DNA of 64,000 nt from Muricauda sp. MAR_2010_75. Lineage in GTDB: Bacteria > Bacteroidota > Bacteroidia > Flavobacteriales > Flavobacteriaceae. How positions within the stretch are numbered: position 1 is the stretch's first letter; each line of letters opens with the position of its first letter. Below the pieces are notes generated by a model. That model had not been told where the DNA came from, did not search any database, and saw nothing but the letters and a program-made list of their open reading frames with translations. Shown piece after piece: positions 8,542 through 17,417 of this stretch. The position numbers and the translations under genes are program-made. Where the stretch lies: the NCBI RefSeq assembly GCF_000745185.1, contig NZ_JQNJ01000001.1, positions 891,501-955,500 on the forward strand. The letters are read 5' to 3'.

Positions 8542-10565
8542 TGCGTTTGTTCAGTTTTGTGTCCGTCAAGCTATGCTTGTGCTTGATTGTGGGCATAATT
8601 TTAGGTTTCTATCTTGAGGTCGCTCCACTTTTCCCGTTGCTGGCGATGCTCCTATTTTTCCCTGTACTTTATTGGCTGCGCAAAAAGCAGTCTCGAGAAG
8701 GGCTGCCTTATTTTGAAATCGCAACAGCCTTTACCGCTGTCTCACTAGGCATATTTGTGGTTGCCATGGGCATGGGTACAAGCTTGGAAAATCATTATTC
8801 CCAGCATGATTTTGAAAAAGAAAGCTTGTGGCACCTAAAGGTGCGGGAAGTATTAAAACCAAACCCCTATTCCCAACGTTATGTTGCCCAAGTCATTTCT
8901 TTGGATGATCAAGAGGTAGTTGGAAAGGTACTGTTGAATCTTCCTGTTCATTCAACTCACACAAAGTTGAAGGTGGATGATGAATTTTTTGTGCTTTCCT
9001 CCGCTGAAGCTATCCGTCCACCACTGAATCCGCATCAGTTTGACTATAAAGATTATCTACGGAAGCAGGCCATCCATTATCAGGTTAGAGCAACATATAA
9101 CACTATTCTAATTGCCGATAATCCCTCAACAACGCTTTTGGGATTGGCATCAAATGCCCGGGAACATATCATTTCAAAATTGAAAAAAGAACCCTTTGGC
9201 CCAGATGAACTCAGTGTGATTCAAGCACTGCTGTTGGGCCAGCGGGATGACATTTCGGAAAGCACCTATAATGATTATAAAAATGCGGGTGCAGTCCATA
9301 TTTTGGCTGTATCTGGGCTCCATGTGGGCATTTTGCTCTTGCTTTTGCAATTTTTGCTATTACCCTTAGAGCGTTTCCCGAAGGGAAAAACCGCAAAACT
9401 GGTGTTGGTGGTATTATTGCTTTGGACGTATGCTTTTGTGGCCGGACTGTCCCCATCCATTGTTCGGGCGGTGACCATGTTCTCGTTTTTAGCCTATGCC
9501 ATGCACTTGAATCGACCTACCAATTCCTTCAACATTATTGCATTGTCCATACTATTTATTCTGCTGATAAAGCCCTTGTTTTTGTTTCAGGTTGGGTTTC
9601 AAATGAGTTATGCCGCAGTATTTACCATTGTTTGGATCTACCCGAAATTGCAGAAGTTTTGGTTTCCTGAAAATGTGGTTGTTCGGAAAACTTGGCAATT
9701 ACTTTCCGTGAGCATCGCAGCGCAGTTAGGTGTTTTGCCCATCAGTCTGTTCTATTTCCATCAGTTTCCCGCCTTGTTTTTTATCTCCAACCTAGTGATC
9801 ATTCCTTTTTTGGGGTTGATTTTGGGCATGGGTATTTTGATTATTGTTCTATCATTGGCAAACCAACTACCCGCATTTCTGGTCACGGCTTATGATTGGA
9901 TCATTGGAATAATGAATGCAGTGGTAAACTGGGTAGCGAAGCAAGAAGGGTTTATCATCAAGGACATTCCTTTTGATTCCGTTCAGTTGATTTTGGGGTA
10001 CTTCGCGATTATTTCTTTAGTGTTGTTTCTATCCCGACCCAAACGAAAAATTGCCTTGGTATTATTCGCTGGAATCATTACACTACAAGGTTGGGCCATT
10101 TGGAACCAGTTTCAACTCCAACAAAAAGAAAGTCTCATCTTGGTCCACAGAACGCGAAACACCATTTTGTTGCATCAAACTGGAAATGTATTGCAGGTAT
10201 TCGCACAAGACACCACAAATCTTGGTAATACTATAAAGGATTATGCTGTTTCGGAACGCATCCAACACCTATCCAAAAACCTAATTCAGAACAGTTATTT
10301 GCTCAATCAAAAAAGATTGTATGTCATGGACAGCATGGTGCTATATCCTATGAGTAAAGATTTAGATTTTCTGCTGCTCACCCAATCGCCAAAAATTAAT
10401 TTGGAAAGGTTGTTGGATTCCATTCAACCCAAAATGGTGTTGGCGGATGGAAGCAATTATAGGAGTTACGCAGAGCGTTGGAAAGAAACTTGTGCCCAAA
10501 AAGAAATCCCTTTCCACTACACCGGCGAAAAGGGATACTATGTTTTTGATTTAGAAAAACCTTAA
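8541..10565 (+). CDS. comEC: ComEC/Rec2-type competence membrane channel
   Basis: Inner-membrane protein expected to import single-stranded DNA during transformation. I use the GTG at 8541, which shares one base with the preceding stop; no in-frame ATG at a better position is seen. 674 residues. Seen: N-terminal hydrophobic segments, a DUF4131-like soluble part with NPHQFDYKDYLRKQ, then the competence core LLGQRDDISESTYNDYKNAG, HILAVSGLHVGIL and AGLSPSIVRAVTMFSF. The C-terminal metallo-beta-lactamase-like part is short and lacks an HxHxDH motif, a form common in Bacteroidota. It converges with the transporter gene, overlapping by 4 bases. Confidence 0.92.
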   Translation: MRLFSFVSVKLCLCLIVGIILGFYLEVAPLFPLLAMLLFFPVLYWLRKKQSREGLPYFEIATAFTAVSLGIFVVAMGMGTSLENHYSQHDFEKESLWHLKVREVLKPNPYSQRYVAQVISLDDQEVVGKVLLNLPVHSTHTKLKVDDEFFVLSSAEAIRPPLNPHQFDYKDYLRKQAIHYQVRATYNTILIADNPSTTLLGLASNAREHIISKLKKEPFGPDELSVIQALLLGQRDDISESTYNDYKNAGAVHILAVSGLHVGILLLLLQFLLLPLERFPKGKTAKLVLVVLLLWTYAFVAGLSPSIVRAVTMFSFLAYAMHLNRPTNSFNIIALSILFILLIKPLFLFQVGFQMSYAAVFTIVWIYPKLQKFWFPENVVVRKTWQLLSVSIAAQLGVLPISLFYFHQFPALFFISNLVIIPFLGLILGMGILIIVLSLANQLPAFLVTAYDWIIGIMNAVVNWVAKQEGFIIKDIPFDSVQLILGYFAIISLVLFLSRPKRKIALVLFAGIITLQGWAIWNQFQLQQKESLILVHRTRNTILLHQTGNVLQVFAQDTTNLGNTIKDYAVSERIQHLSKNLIQNSYLLNQKRLYVMDSMVLYPMSKDLDFLLLTQSPKINLERLLDSIQPKMVLADGSNYRSYAERWKETCAQKEIPFHYTGEKGYYVFDLEKP

Positions 10566-12094
10566 TGAACGTTGCCCATGAGGCGCTTCATCAAAGGAGC
10601 AAAAATCAAGACGACAACACCGGCCACCAAGGAATATTTGGCAATAAGTGCAAAACCATCCAGATAAACAGAAAGTGTTTCCAAGCCTCCCACGTTTTTG
10701 TCCGTACTTTCTATAGCCAATTGCTTGGAAATAAATCCTACAATCTGAAATGCATAGGAGGATGACAGGAACCATACCCCCATCATAAAGGCCACGATTC
10801 GTTTTGGTGAGAGGTCCGTTATTTTGGAAAGTCCTACGGGCGACATGAACAATTCCCCAACGGAAATCAAGAAATACAACGCCAACAAGTATGAAAAAGG
10901 AACCATTCCGTTTTCATCGGCACTGCCTCCACTCAAGGAAACCACATAAAATGCCAATCCCGCAAGCACAAGACCCATTCCAAATTTATAAGGTGTTCTT
11001 GGATTGAGTTTTTTCTTTGCCAAATAGGTCCACATCACGGAAATTGGAATGGACAGCAATACAATGAAAATTGAATTTAAGGCATTGGTCTGACTGGCAT
11101 TGATAATGGAAAGGTTTACATTTCGAGCAGCGAAAAGCGTAATTACGCTGCCGTGAAGTTCATGAAACCCCCAGAAAATGGTCATGAAAAATGTAATCAA
11201 TAAGGCCATAAAGAGTTTTTTACGTTCATCTGCCGTAGCCTTTACCATTATAGTGGCCATATAGACCAAAATGGCTATTCCAATCAATTTGAACAATACA
11301 TTTACAATATTCTGATCTTCAAAAAAAGAACCTTCCCCACCCAAAGATTTATAGGAATAGAGCAAAAAAGCAATTAAAGGTGCCGATAGAAATGCTACAG
11401 CCGGAATAAAATGCTTTTGGGGAATCCCAAAAACTCTTCTTTCATAGACTTCCATACTTGGCGGTTTTCCGCCTTCCCCAAATACATTCTTTTTGATTCC
11501 GCTCCAGAAAAACAGCAATCCTGTCAACATTCCAATTCCGGCCAAACCAAAACCATAATGCCAGCCGTAAGTGGCTCCCAACCATCCACACAGTAAAGGT
11601 GCAATAGCCCCTCCAATATTTATCCCCATATAAAAAATGGTGAAACCAGAATCTTTTTTGGCATCACCATCTTCATACAACGTTCCAACAAAAGTTGAGA
11701 TGTTCGGTTTAAAGAAACCATTTCCCACAATAATAAAGGCCAGGGCCAAAAAGAAGGCCACATCGTTTTCTATCGCCAGCACAAAATGCCCCAAAGCCAT
11801 TAAAACACCTCCTAAAAAAATGGATGCCCGCATTCCCAGAATGGAATCCGAAATTTTACCACCAATAACGGTAGAGGCGTACACCAAGGACCCGTAGGAG
11901 GCGTAAACTGCCGCTGCCGCATAATCCCGCGTGGACAATGCCTCGAAAATGACATTGACCATATATAATGTGAGCAGGGCGCGCATTCCATAAAAACTGA
12001 AACGCTCCCACAGTTCAGCAAAAAAGAGATAAAAAAGCCCTACGGGATGTCCAAAAAGGGTCTTTTCATTGGCTGGTTTCATAATTTCCGACAT
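10562..12094 (-). CDS. POT family proton-dependent di/tripeptide transporter
   Basis: Major facilitator importing small peptides with protons (PTR2/DtpT type). Seen: the N-terminal signature ELWERFSFYGMRALLTLYM containing the ExxERFxYY-like motif for proton coupling, the GGKISDSILGMRASIFLGG loop, and FTIFYMGINIGGAIAPLLCG matching the second PTR2 signature. 510 residues and about 12-14 membrane segments. It lies 15 bases downstream of the DPP-IV gene on the same strand: the peptidase releases dipeptides outside and the transporter takes them in, a coherent pair. Confidence 0.94.
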   Translation of the reverse strand: MSEIMKPANEKTLFGHPVGLFYLFFAELWERFSFYGMRALLTLYMVNVIFEALSTRDYAAAAVYASYGSLVYASTVIGGKISDSILGMRASIFLGGVLMALGHFVLAIENDVAFFLALAFIIVGNGFFKPNISTFVGTLYEDGDAKKDSGFTIFYMGINIGGAIAPLLCGWLGATYGWHYGFGLAGIGMLTGLLFFWSGIKKNVFGEGGKPPSMEVYERRVFGIPQKHFIPAVAFLSAPLIAFLLYSYKSLGGEGSFFEDQNIVNVLFKLIGIAILVYMATIMVKATADERKKLFMALLITFFMTIFWGFHELHGSVITLFAARNVNLSIINASQTNALNSIFIVLLSIPISVMWTYLAKKKLNPRTPYKFGMGLVLAGLAFYVVSLSGGSADENGMVPFSYLLALYFLISVGELFMSPVGLSKITDLSPKRIVAFMMGVWFLSSSYAFQIVGFISKQLAIESTDKNVGGLETLSVYLDGFALIAKYSLVAGVVVLIFAPLMKRLMGNVH

Positions 12095-12109
12095 ATATCT
12101 TCTGTTTGG

Positions 12110-14269
12110 TTATAAATTCTCTTTAACGAAATTGGTCATTTTGGTGAACAAGTGCAGTCGTGTGTTGCCGCCATAAATTCCATGATTCTTATCGGGATAG
12201 ATGGCCCAATCAAATTGTTTGTTGGCCTGCACCAAGGCTTCTATCATACGCATGGTGTTCTGCACATGTACATTGTCATCCCCCGATCCATGTACCAACA
12301 AATACTTGCCCTTCAACAGTTCTGGATAGTTAAAAGGAGAGTTATCATCATATCCACTGGGATTTTCCTGTGGGGTCTGCATGTATCGTTCGGTATAAAT
12401 GGTATCATAAAATCGCCATGAAGTGACCGGTGCCACAGCAATGGCCATTTCAAAAACATTATTGCCTTTTAAAATACAGTTAGTGGACATAAATCCACCA
12501 TAGCTCCAGCCCCAAATACCGGTACGGTTTTCATCGATATAAGAGAGTTCACTTAATTTTTTGGCAGCTGCAATCTGGTCTTCCACTTCGTACTTGCCCA
12601 ATTCCTTTTGGGTGAGTTTTTTAAAATCACGTCCTTTTAAACCGGTACCTCTTCCATCCACACAGGCCACAATGTACCCTTCGGAAGCCAAAAGTTGATG
12701 CCAATAGTCGTTGCTGCCCAACCAAGTGTTTGCGACTTGTTGCGAGCCCGGGCCGCTGTACTGGAACATAAGCAGTGGATATTTTTTATTAGGGTCGAAA
12801 TTGGCAGGTTTGATCATCCACATGTTCAGGTCATACCCATTAATGTTGATGGTGGAAAATTCTTTCGGGACAAGTTCGTACTCTTGTAATTTGTGCATTA
12901 AAGCAGAATTGTCCTTAATGGCTTTTACCAATTTACCATCCGAAGCTTTATGCAAGGTAAACTCAAATGGAGTTCCTGCACTTGAAAACGTATTGATGTA
13001 ATAGGTGTAATCGGCACTAAAATCAGCAGTATTGGTACCCTCTTTCGTAGAAAGTCGCTTTTTCTTTTTTCCTTTTGTTGAAATGCTATACACATCCCGA
13101 TTGATGGACCCATTCTCCACGGATTGGTAGTAAATCCGGTCATGCGAAGCATCATAGCCATAATACCTCGTAACCTCCCAAGGCCCTTCGGTAATCTGGT
13201 TTTTCAGCTTTCCATCCTTTGCATATAGATATAAATGGTTGAACCCATCCTTTTCACTGGTCCAAATAAAACTGTCATCGGCCAAAAAGGTAAGGTCGTC
13301 ATCGATATCCACGTAGGCTTTATCTGTTTCTTCCAACAGAACAGATACCGTATTATTGGCAGCATTTACATCCAACAACTTTAAATCATTTTGGTGGCGA
13401 TTCAAGGTCTGGACACTCAAATGATCTGGACTGTTCATCCATTTGATTCTTGGAATGTAGTAAGGTTCTCCCAAATCAACCGGAGTTATGGCGCCCGAGG
13501 ATACATCTAACAGATGTAATGTAACCTTGGAATTGGCCTCGCCTGCCTTGGGGTATTTAAACTCATAGGCGTATGGGTAAAGATTGGTCCCGTACACGTC
13601 CATGGTATACAAGGGAACATCAGTCTCATCAAATCGAAGGAAGGCTATTTTGGTTCCATCACTGTTCCATTCAAAAGCACGGACAAAGGCAAATTCCTCT
13701 TCATACACCCAATCGGTTACGCCATTGATGATGGTTCCTTTTTTGCCATCCACGGTCATTTTTTTGGTGGATCTGGAGGCCACATCAAACATATAAAGAT
13801 TGTTGTCCAGCACATACGCCACTTTTGTGCCATCCGGTGATAGCATAGGCTCCTGAATCTTGATCTCGGAAATTTGGGTCAGGCTTTTTGAAGCAGTGTC
13901 ATATACGTAGTATATGCCCAATCGGGAGCGTCTGAATATGGGTTCCACTTCTGTGGCCAACAATACTTTGGATTCATCCTCACTGAATGAATAAGACGTA
14001 AAATAAGGCACATTGCCCGTAGATGAAACAATGGTTTCTACCTTTTCCAAAGTTTCATAATTATATTTATCCAAACTGCTGGTCTCAGGGGAACGGGAAA
14101 AATTAAGAATTGTGTATTGATTTCCATTTTTCATGGACCGAAGTACATCCATTCGTTCTGTCTGGAATTCACCGCCCCAAATTTCCTCGAGGGTGATTTT
14201 TTTCTTCTGTGCGGTTGAAATGGTAAGAAACCCTAAAACAGAAACGAACAGGAGGAACTGTTTTCTCAT
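12110..14269 (-). CDS. Dipeptidyl peptidase IV-type S9 serine peptidase
   Basis: Periplasmic prolyl dipeptidyl peptidase. The start at 14269 gives a signal peptide (MRKQFLLFVSVLGFLTISTA, cut before Q); an upstream in-frame ATG at 14296 would add nine residues and spoil it. 719 residues. Seen: N-terminal beta-propeller repeats with the substrate-binding Glu pair in DWVYEEEFAFVRAFEW, then the alpha/beta hydrolase with nucleophile Ser in GIWGWSYGGFMS about residue 590, Asp in VHGSGDDNVHVQN and His in PDKNHGIYGG. First gene of a two-gene unit with the POT transporter. Confidence 0.95.
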   Translation of the reverse strand: MRKQFLLFVSVLGFLTISTAQKKKITLEEIWGGEFQTERMDVLRSMKNGNQYTILNFSRSPETSSLDKYNYETLEKVETIVSSTGNVPYFTSYSFSEDESKVLLATEVEPIFRRSRLGIYYVYDTASKSLTQISEIKIQEPMLSPDGTKVAYVLDNNLYMFDVASRSTKKMTVDGKKGTIINGVTDWVYEEEFAFVRAFEWNSDGTKIAFLRFDETDVPLYTMDVYGTNLYPYAYEFKYPKAGEANSKVTLHLLDVSSGAITPVDLGEPYYIPRIKWMNSPDHLSVQTLNRHQNDLKLLDVNAANNTVSVLLEETDKAYVDIDDDLTFLADDSFIWTSEKDGFNHLYLYAKDGKLKNQITEGPWEVTRYYGYDASHDRIYYQSVENGSINRDVYSISTKGKKKKRLSTKEGTNTADFSADYTYYINTFSSAGTPFEFTLHKASDGKLVKAIKDNSALMHKLQEYELVPKEFSTININGYDLNMWMIKPANFDPNKKYPLLMFQYSGPGSQQVANTWLGSNDYWHQLLASEGYIVACVDGRGTGLKGRDFKKLTQKELGKYEVEDQIAAAKKLSELSYIDENRTGIWGWSYGGFMSTNCILKGNNVFEMAIAVAPVTSWRFYDTIYTERYMQTPQENPSGYDDNSPFNYPELLKGKYLLVHGSGDDNVHVQNTMRMIEALVQANKQFDWAIYPDKNHGIYGGNTRLHLFTKMTNFVKENL

Positions 14270-14417
14270 ACGTAAGAATTGATTAAAAACTCCCAAGTTT
14301 ACTAATATTTATCCAAAAAATAAATTTTGGTGTTGCATTTACAACAATAATTGCAGTTCCAAACATGGTTTATCCGCTCAATGGCATACATAGTATAAAC
14401 CAAAGTTCTATTATATT

Positions 14418-14425
14418 TATATTTG
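14418..14425 (+). promoter_or_regulatory. Candidate -7 element for the HMG-CoA reductase operon
   Basis: TATATTTG fits the Bacteroidota TAnnTTTG consensus and lies 19 bases before the ATG at 14445. No good TTTG is seen at the matching -33 distance, so this rests on the -7 box alone. Confidence 0.45.
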
Positions 14426-14444
14426 ATGCCTTTAACCCAGCACT

Positions 14445-15761
14445 ATGAACACTCCTGTTGAAGGATTCTCGAAACGCTCCAAAGCCGAAAAGATAGATTG
14501 GATTGCCCAGCACTATACCAAAGACCCCGAGGCTGCCAAACGCATCTTGGAACAATACTGGAACACTGACCCGAAGGTGCAGAAACTGCATGATGAGTTC
14601 ATAGAAAACACCATTTCCAATTATTATCTCCCTTTTGCCGTTGCCCCAAACTTTTTGATCAATGATACACTCTATGCCATACCCATGGCCATTGAAGAGA
14701 GTTCGGTTGTGGCGGCTGCAAGCAAAGCAGCCAAATTTTGGTTGGGTCGGGGTGGGTTCAAAACTAAAATCTTGGGGACCGAAAAGGTGGGACAGGTACA
14801 TTTTATGTATAGGGGCAATATCCAAACGCTTCATACCTTTTTTGAGGAACTTAAACCCGAACTCAGAAAAAGCGTCTCTGATATCACTGGAAATATGGAA
14901 AAACGAGGCGGCGGTATCAAAGAAATTCAATTGAGGGATCTCAACGACCAAATGGAAGGTTACTACCAACTCCATTGCACCTTTGAGACCTTGGATGCCA
15001 TGGGTGCCAATTTTATCAATTCGTGTTTGGAACAGTTCGCCAAGACGTTAAAAGACGAAGCCCAAAAGTATGAGGCCTTTTCTGAAGAGGATAAGAACTT
15101 GGAAGTGGTGATGAGCATTCTGTCCAATTATGTCCCCAATTGTTTGGTTAGGGCCGAGGTAAGTTGCCAAGTCTCCCAACTTGATAAGGATCCTGTAGCC
15201 GCTGAGGAATTTGCCTCCAAGTTTGTGCAGGCCGTAACCATTGCCAAATTAGAGCCTTACCGTGCCGTAACCCACAACAAAGGCATTATGAACGGCATTG
15301 ACGCGGTGGTCTTGGCCACTGGGAACGATTTTAGGGCCGTGGAGGCCGGCGTACATGCCTATGCCGCCAAGGATGGTCGCTATACAAGTTTGACCCATGC
15401 CGCCGTTGAAGGAGACACCTTCAAGTTTTGGATTGAAGTGCCTTTAGCCTTGGGAACCGTTGGCGGATTGACCACCTTGCATCCTTTGGTAAAGCTTGCT
15501 TTGGAGATTCTTCAGAATCCATCTGCAAAAGAACTTATGGAACTAGTTGCTGTGGCTGGACTGGCCCAGAATTTTGCCGCCGTTCGGTCTTTGGTCACGA
15601 CAGGAATCCAAAAAGGGCACATGAAAATGCACTTGCTGAACATGCTCAACCAACTGGGGGCCACAGAAACCGAAAAGCAACAACTTGTGGAGCATTTTAA
15701 ATATCATGTGGTGACAAATGCTTCGGTAAAGGAAGCCTTGGAAAAGATTCAATCCCAATAA
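14445..15761 (+). CDS. mvaA: Hydroxymethylglutaryl-CoA reductase, degradative-type (class II)
   Basis: Interconverts HMG-CoA and mevalonate. 438 residues without a membrane anchor indicates class II. Seen: ENTISNYYLPFAVAPNFLIN, the catalytic Glu block EESSVVAAASKAAKFW, the DAMGANFIN block with conserved Asp, GIMNGIDAVVLATGNDFRA, and the cofactor-site segment TLGTVGGLTTLHP. Despite the class name, in Bacteroidota it is thought to serve isoprenoid synthesis. Its stop overlaps the start of the GHMP kinase gene by one base (TAATG), so the two are coupled in the mevalonate pathway. Confidence 0.93.
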   Translation: MNTPVEGFSKRSKAEKIDWIAQHYTKDPEAAKRILEQYWNTDPKVQKLHDEFIENTISNYYLPFAVAPNFLINDTLYAIPMAIEESSVVAAASKAAKFWLGRGGFKTKILGTEKVGQVHFMYRGNIQTLHTFFEELKPELRKSVSDITGNMEKRGGGIKEIQLRDLNDQMEGYYQLHCTFETLDAMGANFINSCLEQFAKTLKDEAQKYEAFSEEDKNLEVVMSILSNYVPNCLVRAEVSCQVSQLDKDPVAAEEFASKFVQAVTIAKLEPYRAVTHNKGIMNGIDAVVLATGNDFRAVEAGVHAYAAKDGRYTSLTHAAVEGDTFKFWIEVPLALGTVGGLTTLHPLVKLALEILQNPSAKELMELVAVAGLAQNFAAVRSLVTTGIQKGHMKMHLLNMLNQLGATETEKQQLVEHFKYHVVTNASVKEALEKIQSQ

Positions 15762-16669
15762 TGCCAAAGAAGTTTTACAGCAACGGAAAACTGCTGCTCT
15801 CTGGGGAGTATGCCATCTTGGATGGGGCTCTCGGTCTTGCCATTCCCACTAAACATGGTCAATCATTAAAAGTTTCCGATTTAGATTCAGGAACCATACA
15901 ATGGACAAGTTTTGATGAGAAAAGGGAAATGTGGTTTCAAGCCGAATTTGACTTGGAAAGCTTGGAAATAAAAACTGCTTCGGACGAGAACGTAGGCCAA
16001 ACCTTGGTTCAACTGTTTTCAGAAGCGCGACTGCAAAATCCTGATTTTCTTTCCAAAAGCAGTGGGGTTGCCATTGAAACACATTTGGGTTTTCCGCGCT
16101 CATGGGGACTGGGTACTTCATCAACCTTAATAAACAACATGGCCAATTGGGCCCAAGTGGATGCCTACCAGTTGCTTTGGAATGCCTTTGGCGGCAGCGG
16201 ATACGACATTGCTTGTGCGCAACATAATTCCCCAATTACCTATCAATTGCAAGATGATTCCCCAAAAGTCACTGAGGTTGTTTTTGACCCTCCTTTTAAG
16301 GAATCGCTTTATTTTGTGCACCTCAATCAAAAACAGAATAGCAAAGAGGCCATCGCTGCTTATCGAAAGCAAGAATTCGACAAGAAGGACCTTATCCGTG
16401 ACATATCTTCCCTCACCGAAAAAATGGTCAATGCCGCAACATTACAGGAGTTTCAATCGCTTATGGAACAACATGAAGTTATCATGTCCAACGTTCTCCA
16501 AATTCCTACGGTAAAATCGGAACTTTTTTTGGATTACTCAGGTGCCATCAAAAGTCTGGGTGCCTGGGGTGGTGACTTTGTTTTGGCCGCGGGAAATGAA
16601 GATAGTTTGTATTATTTTAACAACAAGGGGTACAATACGGTAATCCCATTCTCAAAAATGGTACTCTAA
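15761..16669 (+). CDS. GYDIA family GHMP kinase (mevalonate pathway)
   Basis: Small-molecule kinase of the GHMP fold, 302 residues. Seen: the N-terminal SNGKLLLSGEYAILDGA substrate block, the ATP-binding loop WGLGTSSTLINNMANW, and GGSGYDIACAQHNSPI, which contains the GYDIA signature that names the family. Coupled with HMG-CoA reductase by a one-base overlap, so a mevalonate or phosphomevalonate kinase role is likely; which step it performs cannot be told from the sequence. The ATP loop deviates from the classical PxxxGLGSSAA (it reads GLGTSST). Confidence 0.85.
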   Translation: MPKKFYSNGKLLLSGEYAILDGALGLAIPTKHGQSLKVSDLDSGTIQWTSFDEKREMWFQAEFDLESLEIKTASDENVGQTLVQLFSEARLQNPDFLSKSSGVAIETHLGFPRSWGLGTSSTLINNMANWAQVDAYQLLWNAFGGSGYDIACAQHNSPITYQLQDDSPKVTEVVFDPPFKESLYFVHLNQKQNSKEAIAAYRKQEFDKKDLIRDISSLTEKMVNAATLQEFQSLMEQHEVIMSNVLQIPTVKSELFLDYSGAIKSLGAWGGDFVLAAGNEDSLYYFNNKGYNTVIPFSKMVL

Positions 16670-16769
16670 GCATCCAAAAAAACATAACTCCCTTTTTTCC
16701 ATAAACCCAAACACGGGTTTCGTCAATTGAGGTTCCAATTTCTTATCCTCTTCTTATAGCTTTGGAGAT

Positions 16770-17342
16770 ATGTCTTCCATGTATAACATATTGGCTGCCT
16801 TACTCTGCTCCCTGCTCTTTTATTTCCCAGCCTATTCGCAAATCAATGAACAGACTGATGCTCGGTTAAAAACGTTTTTGGAAGAAAGCTCCCTAGTCAC
16901 ATTTAAGGAGGTCCAGTCCGAGGCCATTGGGTGTATTTTAAAACACAAGGTTTACTTCATCAATCGATATACAAAGAACACTTACCAAAACGATAGAACC
17001 CGCGAAGACAAATTCATTGTTTTGGACACAGGGGAAGAAATTATGCATTTTGAGCAAATCAACAGCAATACATCCCTTGATGATTTTTTGAATGTCATAA
17101 AAGATGACTTTGTTCTAGATCCACAAACGGCCCCTCTTTTTGAGGACTTGTTAGATATTATTTACCCTGTGGCCGCCTGGAAGGTGGACAAAAGGGAATT
17201 TTTTCACAAAAATGGCAGCTGGTATTTTCTGCGTGATGCCTATTTCCGTACCAAACAGGGTTTTGAAGTAACCATAGATCCTGATGGGAAAATCACTTCC
17301 ATTCGCTATAAAATGAAGTGGGATGAACCCGATAGATTATAA
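16770..17342 (+). CDS. Secreted protein of unknown function
   Basis: 190 residues with a signal peptide (hydrophobic stretch to about residue 22, cleavage after AYS), then a mixed alpha/beta mature part without a motif I recognise. Two in-frame ATGs exist (16770 and 16779). A TAnnTTTG box (TAGCTTTG, 16757-16764) just upstream would place the transcript start near 16770, which favours the second ATG. It is followed by a strong terminator and appears to be a single-gene unit. Confidence 0.75.
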   Translation: MSSMYNILAALLCSLLFYFPAYSQINEQTDARLKTFLEESSLVTFKEVQSEAIGCILKHKVYFINRYTKNTYQNDRTREDKFIVLDTGEEIMHFEQINSNTSLDDFLNVIKDDFVLDPQTAPLFEDLLDIIYPVAAWKVDKREFFHKNGSWYFLRDAYFRTKQGFEVTIDPDGKITSIRYKMKWDEPDRL

Positions 17343-17365
17343 AATTACACCATAAACTTAACCAC

Positions 17366-17399
17366 AAAAAAGGGCCGTTCTTAAGAACGGCCCTTTTTT
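17366..17399. terminator. Perfectly palindromic bidirectional terminator
   Basis: AGGGCCGTTCTT pairs perfectly with AAGAACGGCCCT, with an A-run before and a T-run after. It separates the convergent secreted-protein gene and the PpiD-like gene and serves both strands. Confidence 0.92.
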
Positions 17400-17417
17400 A
17401 AATAGTTATGTTATTTC

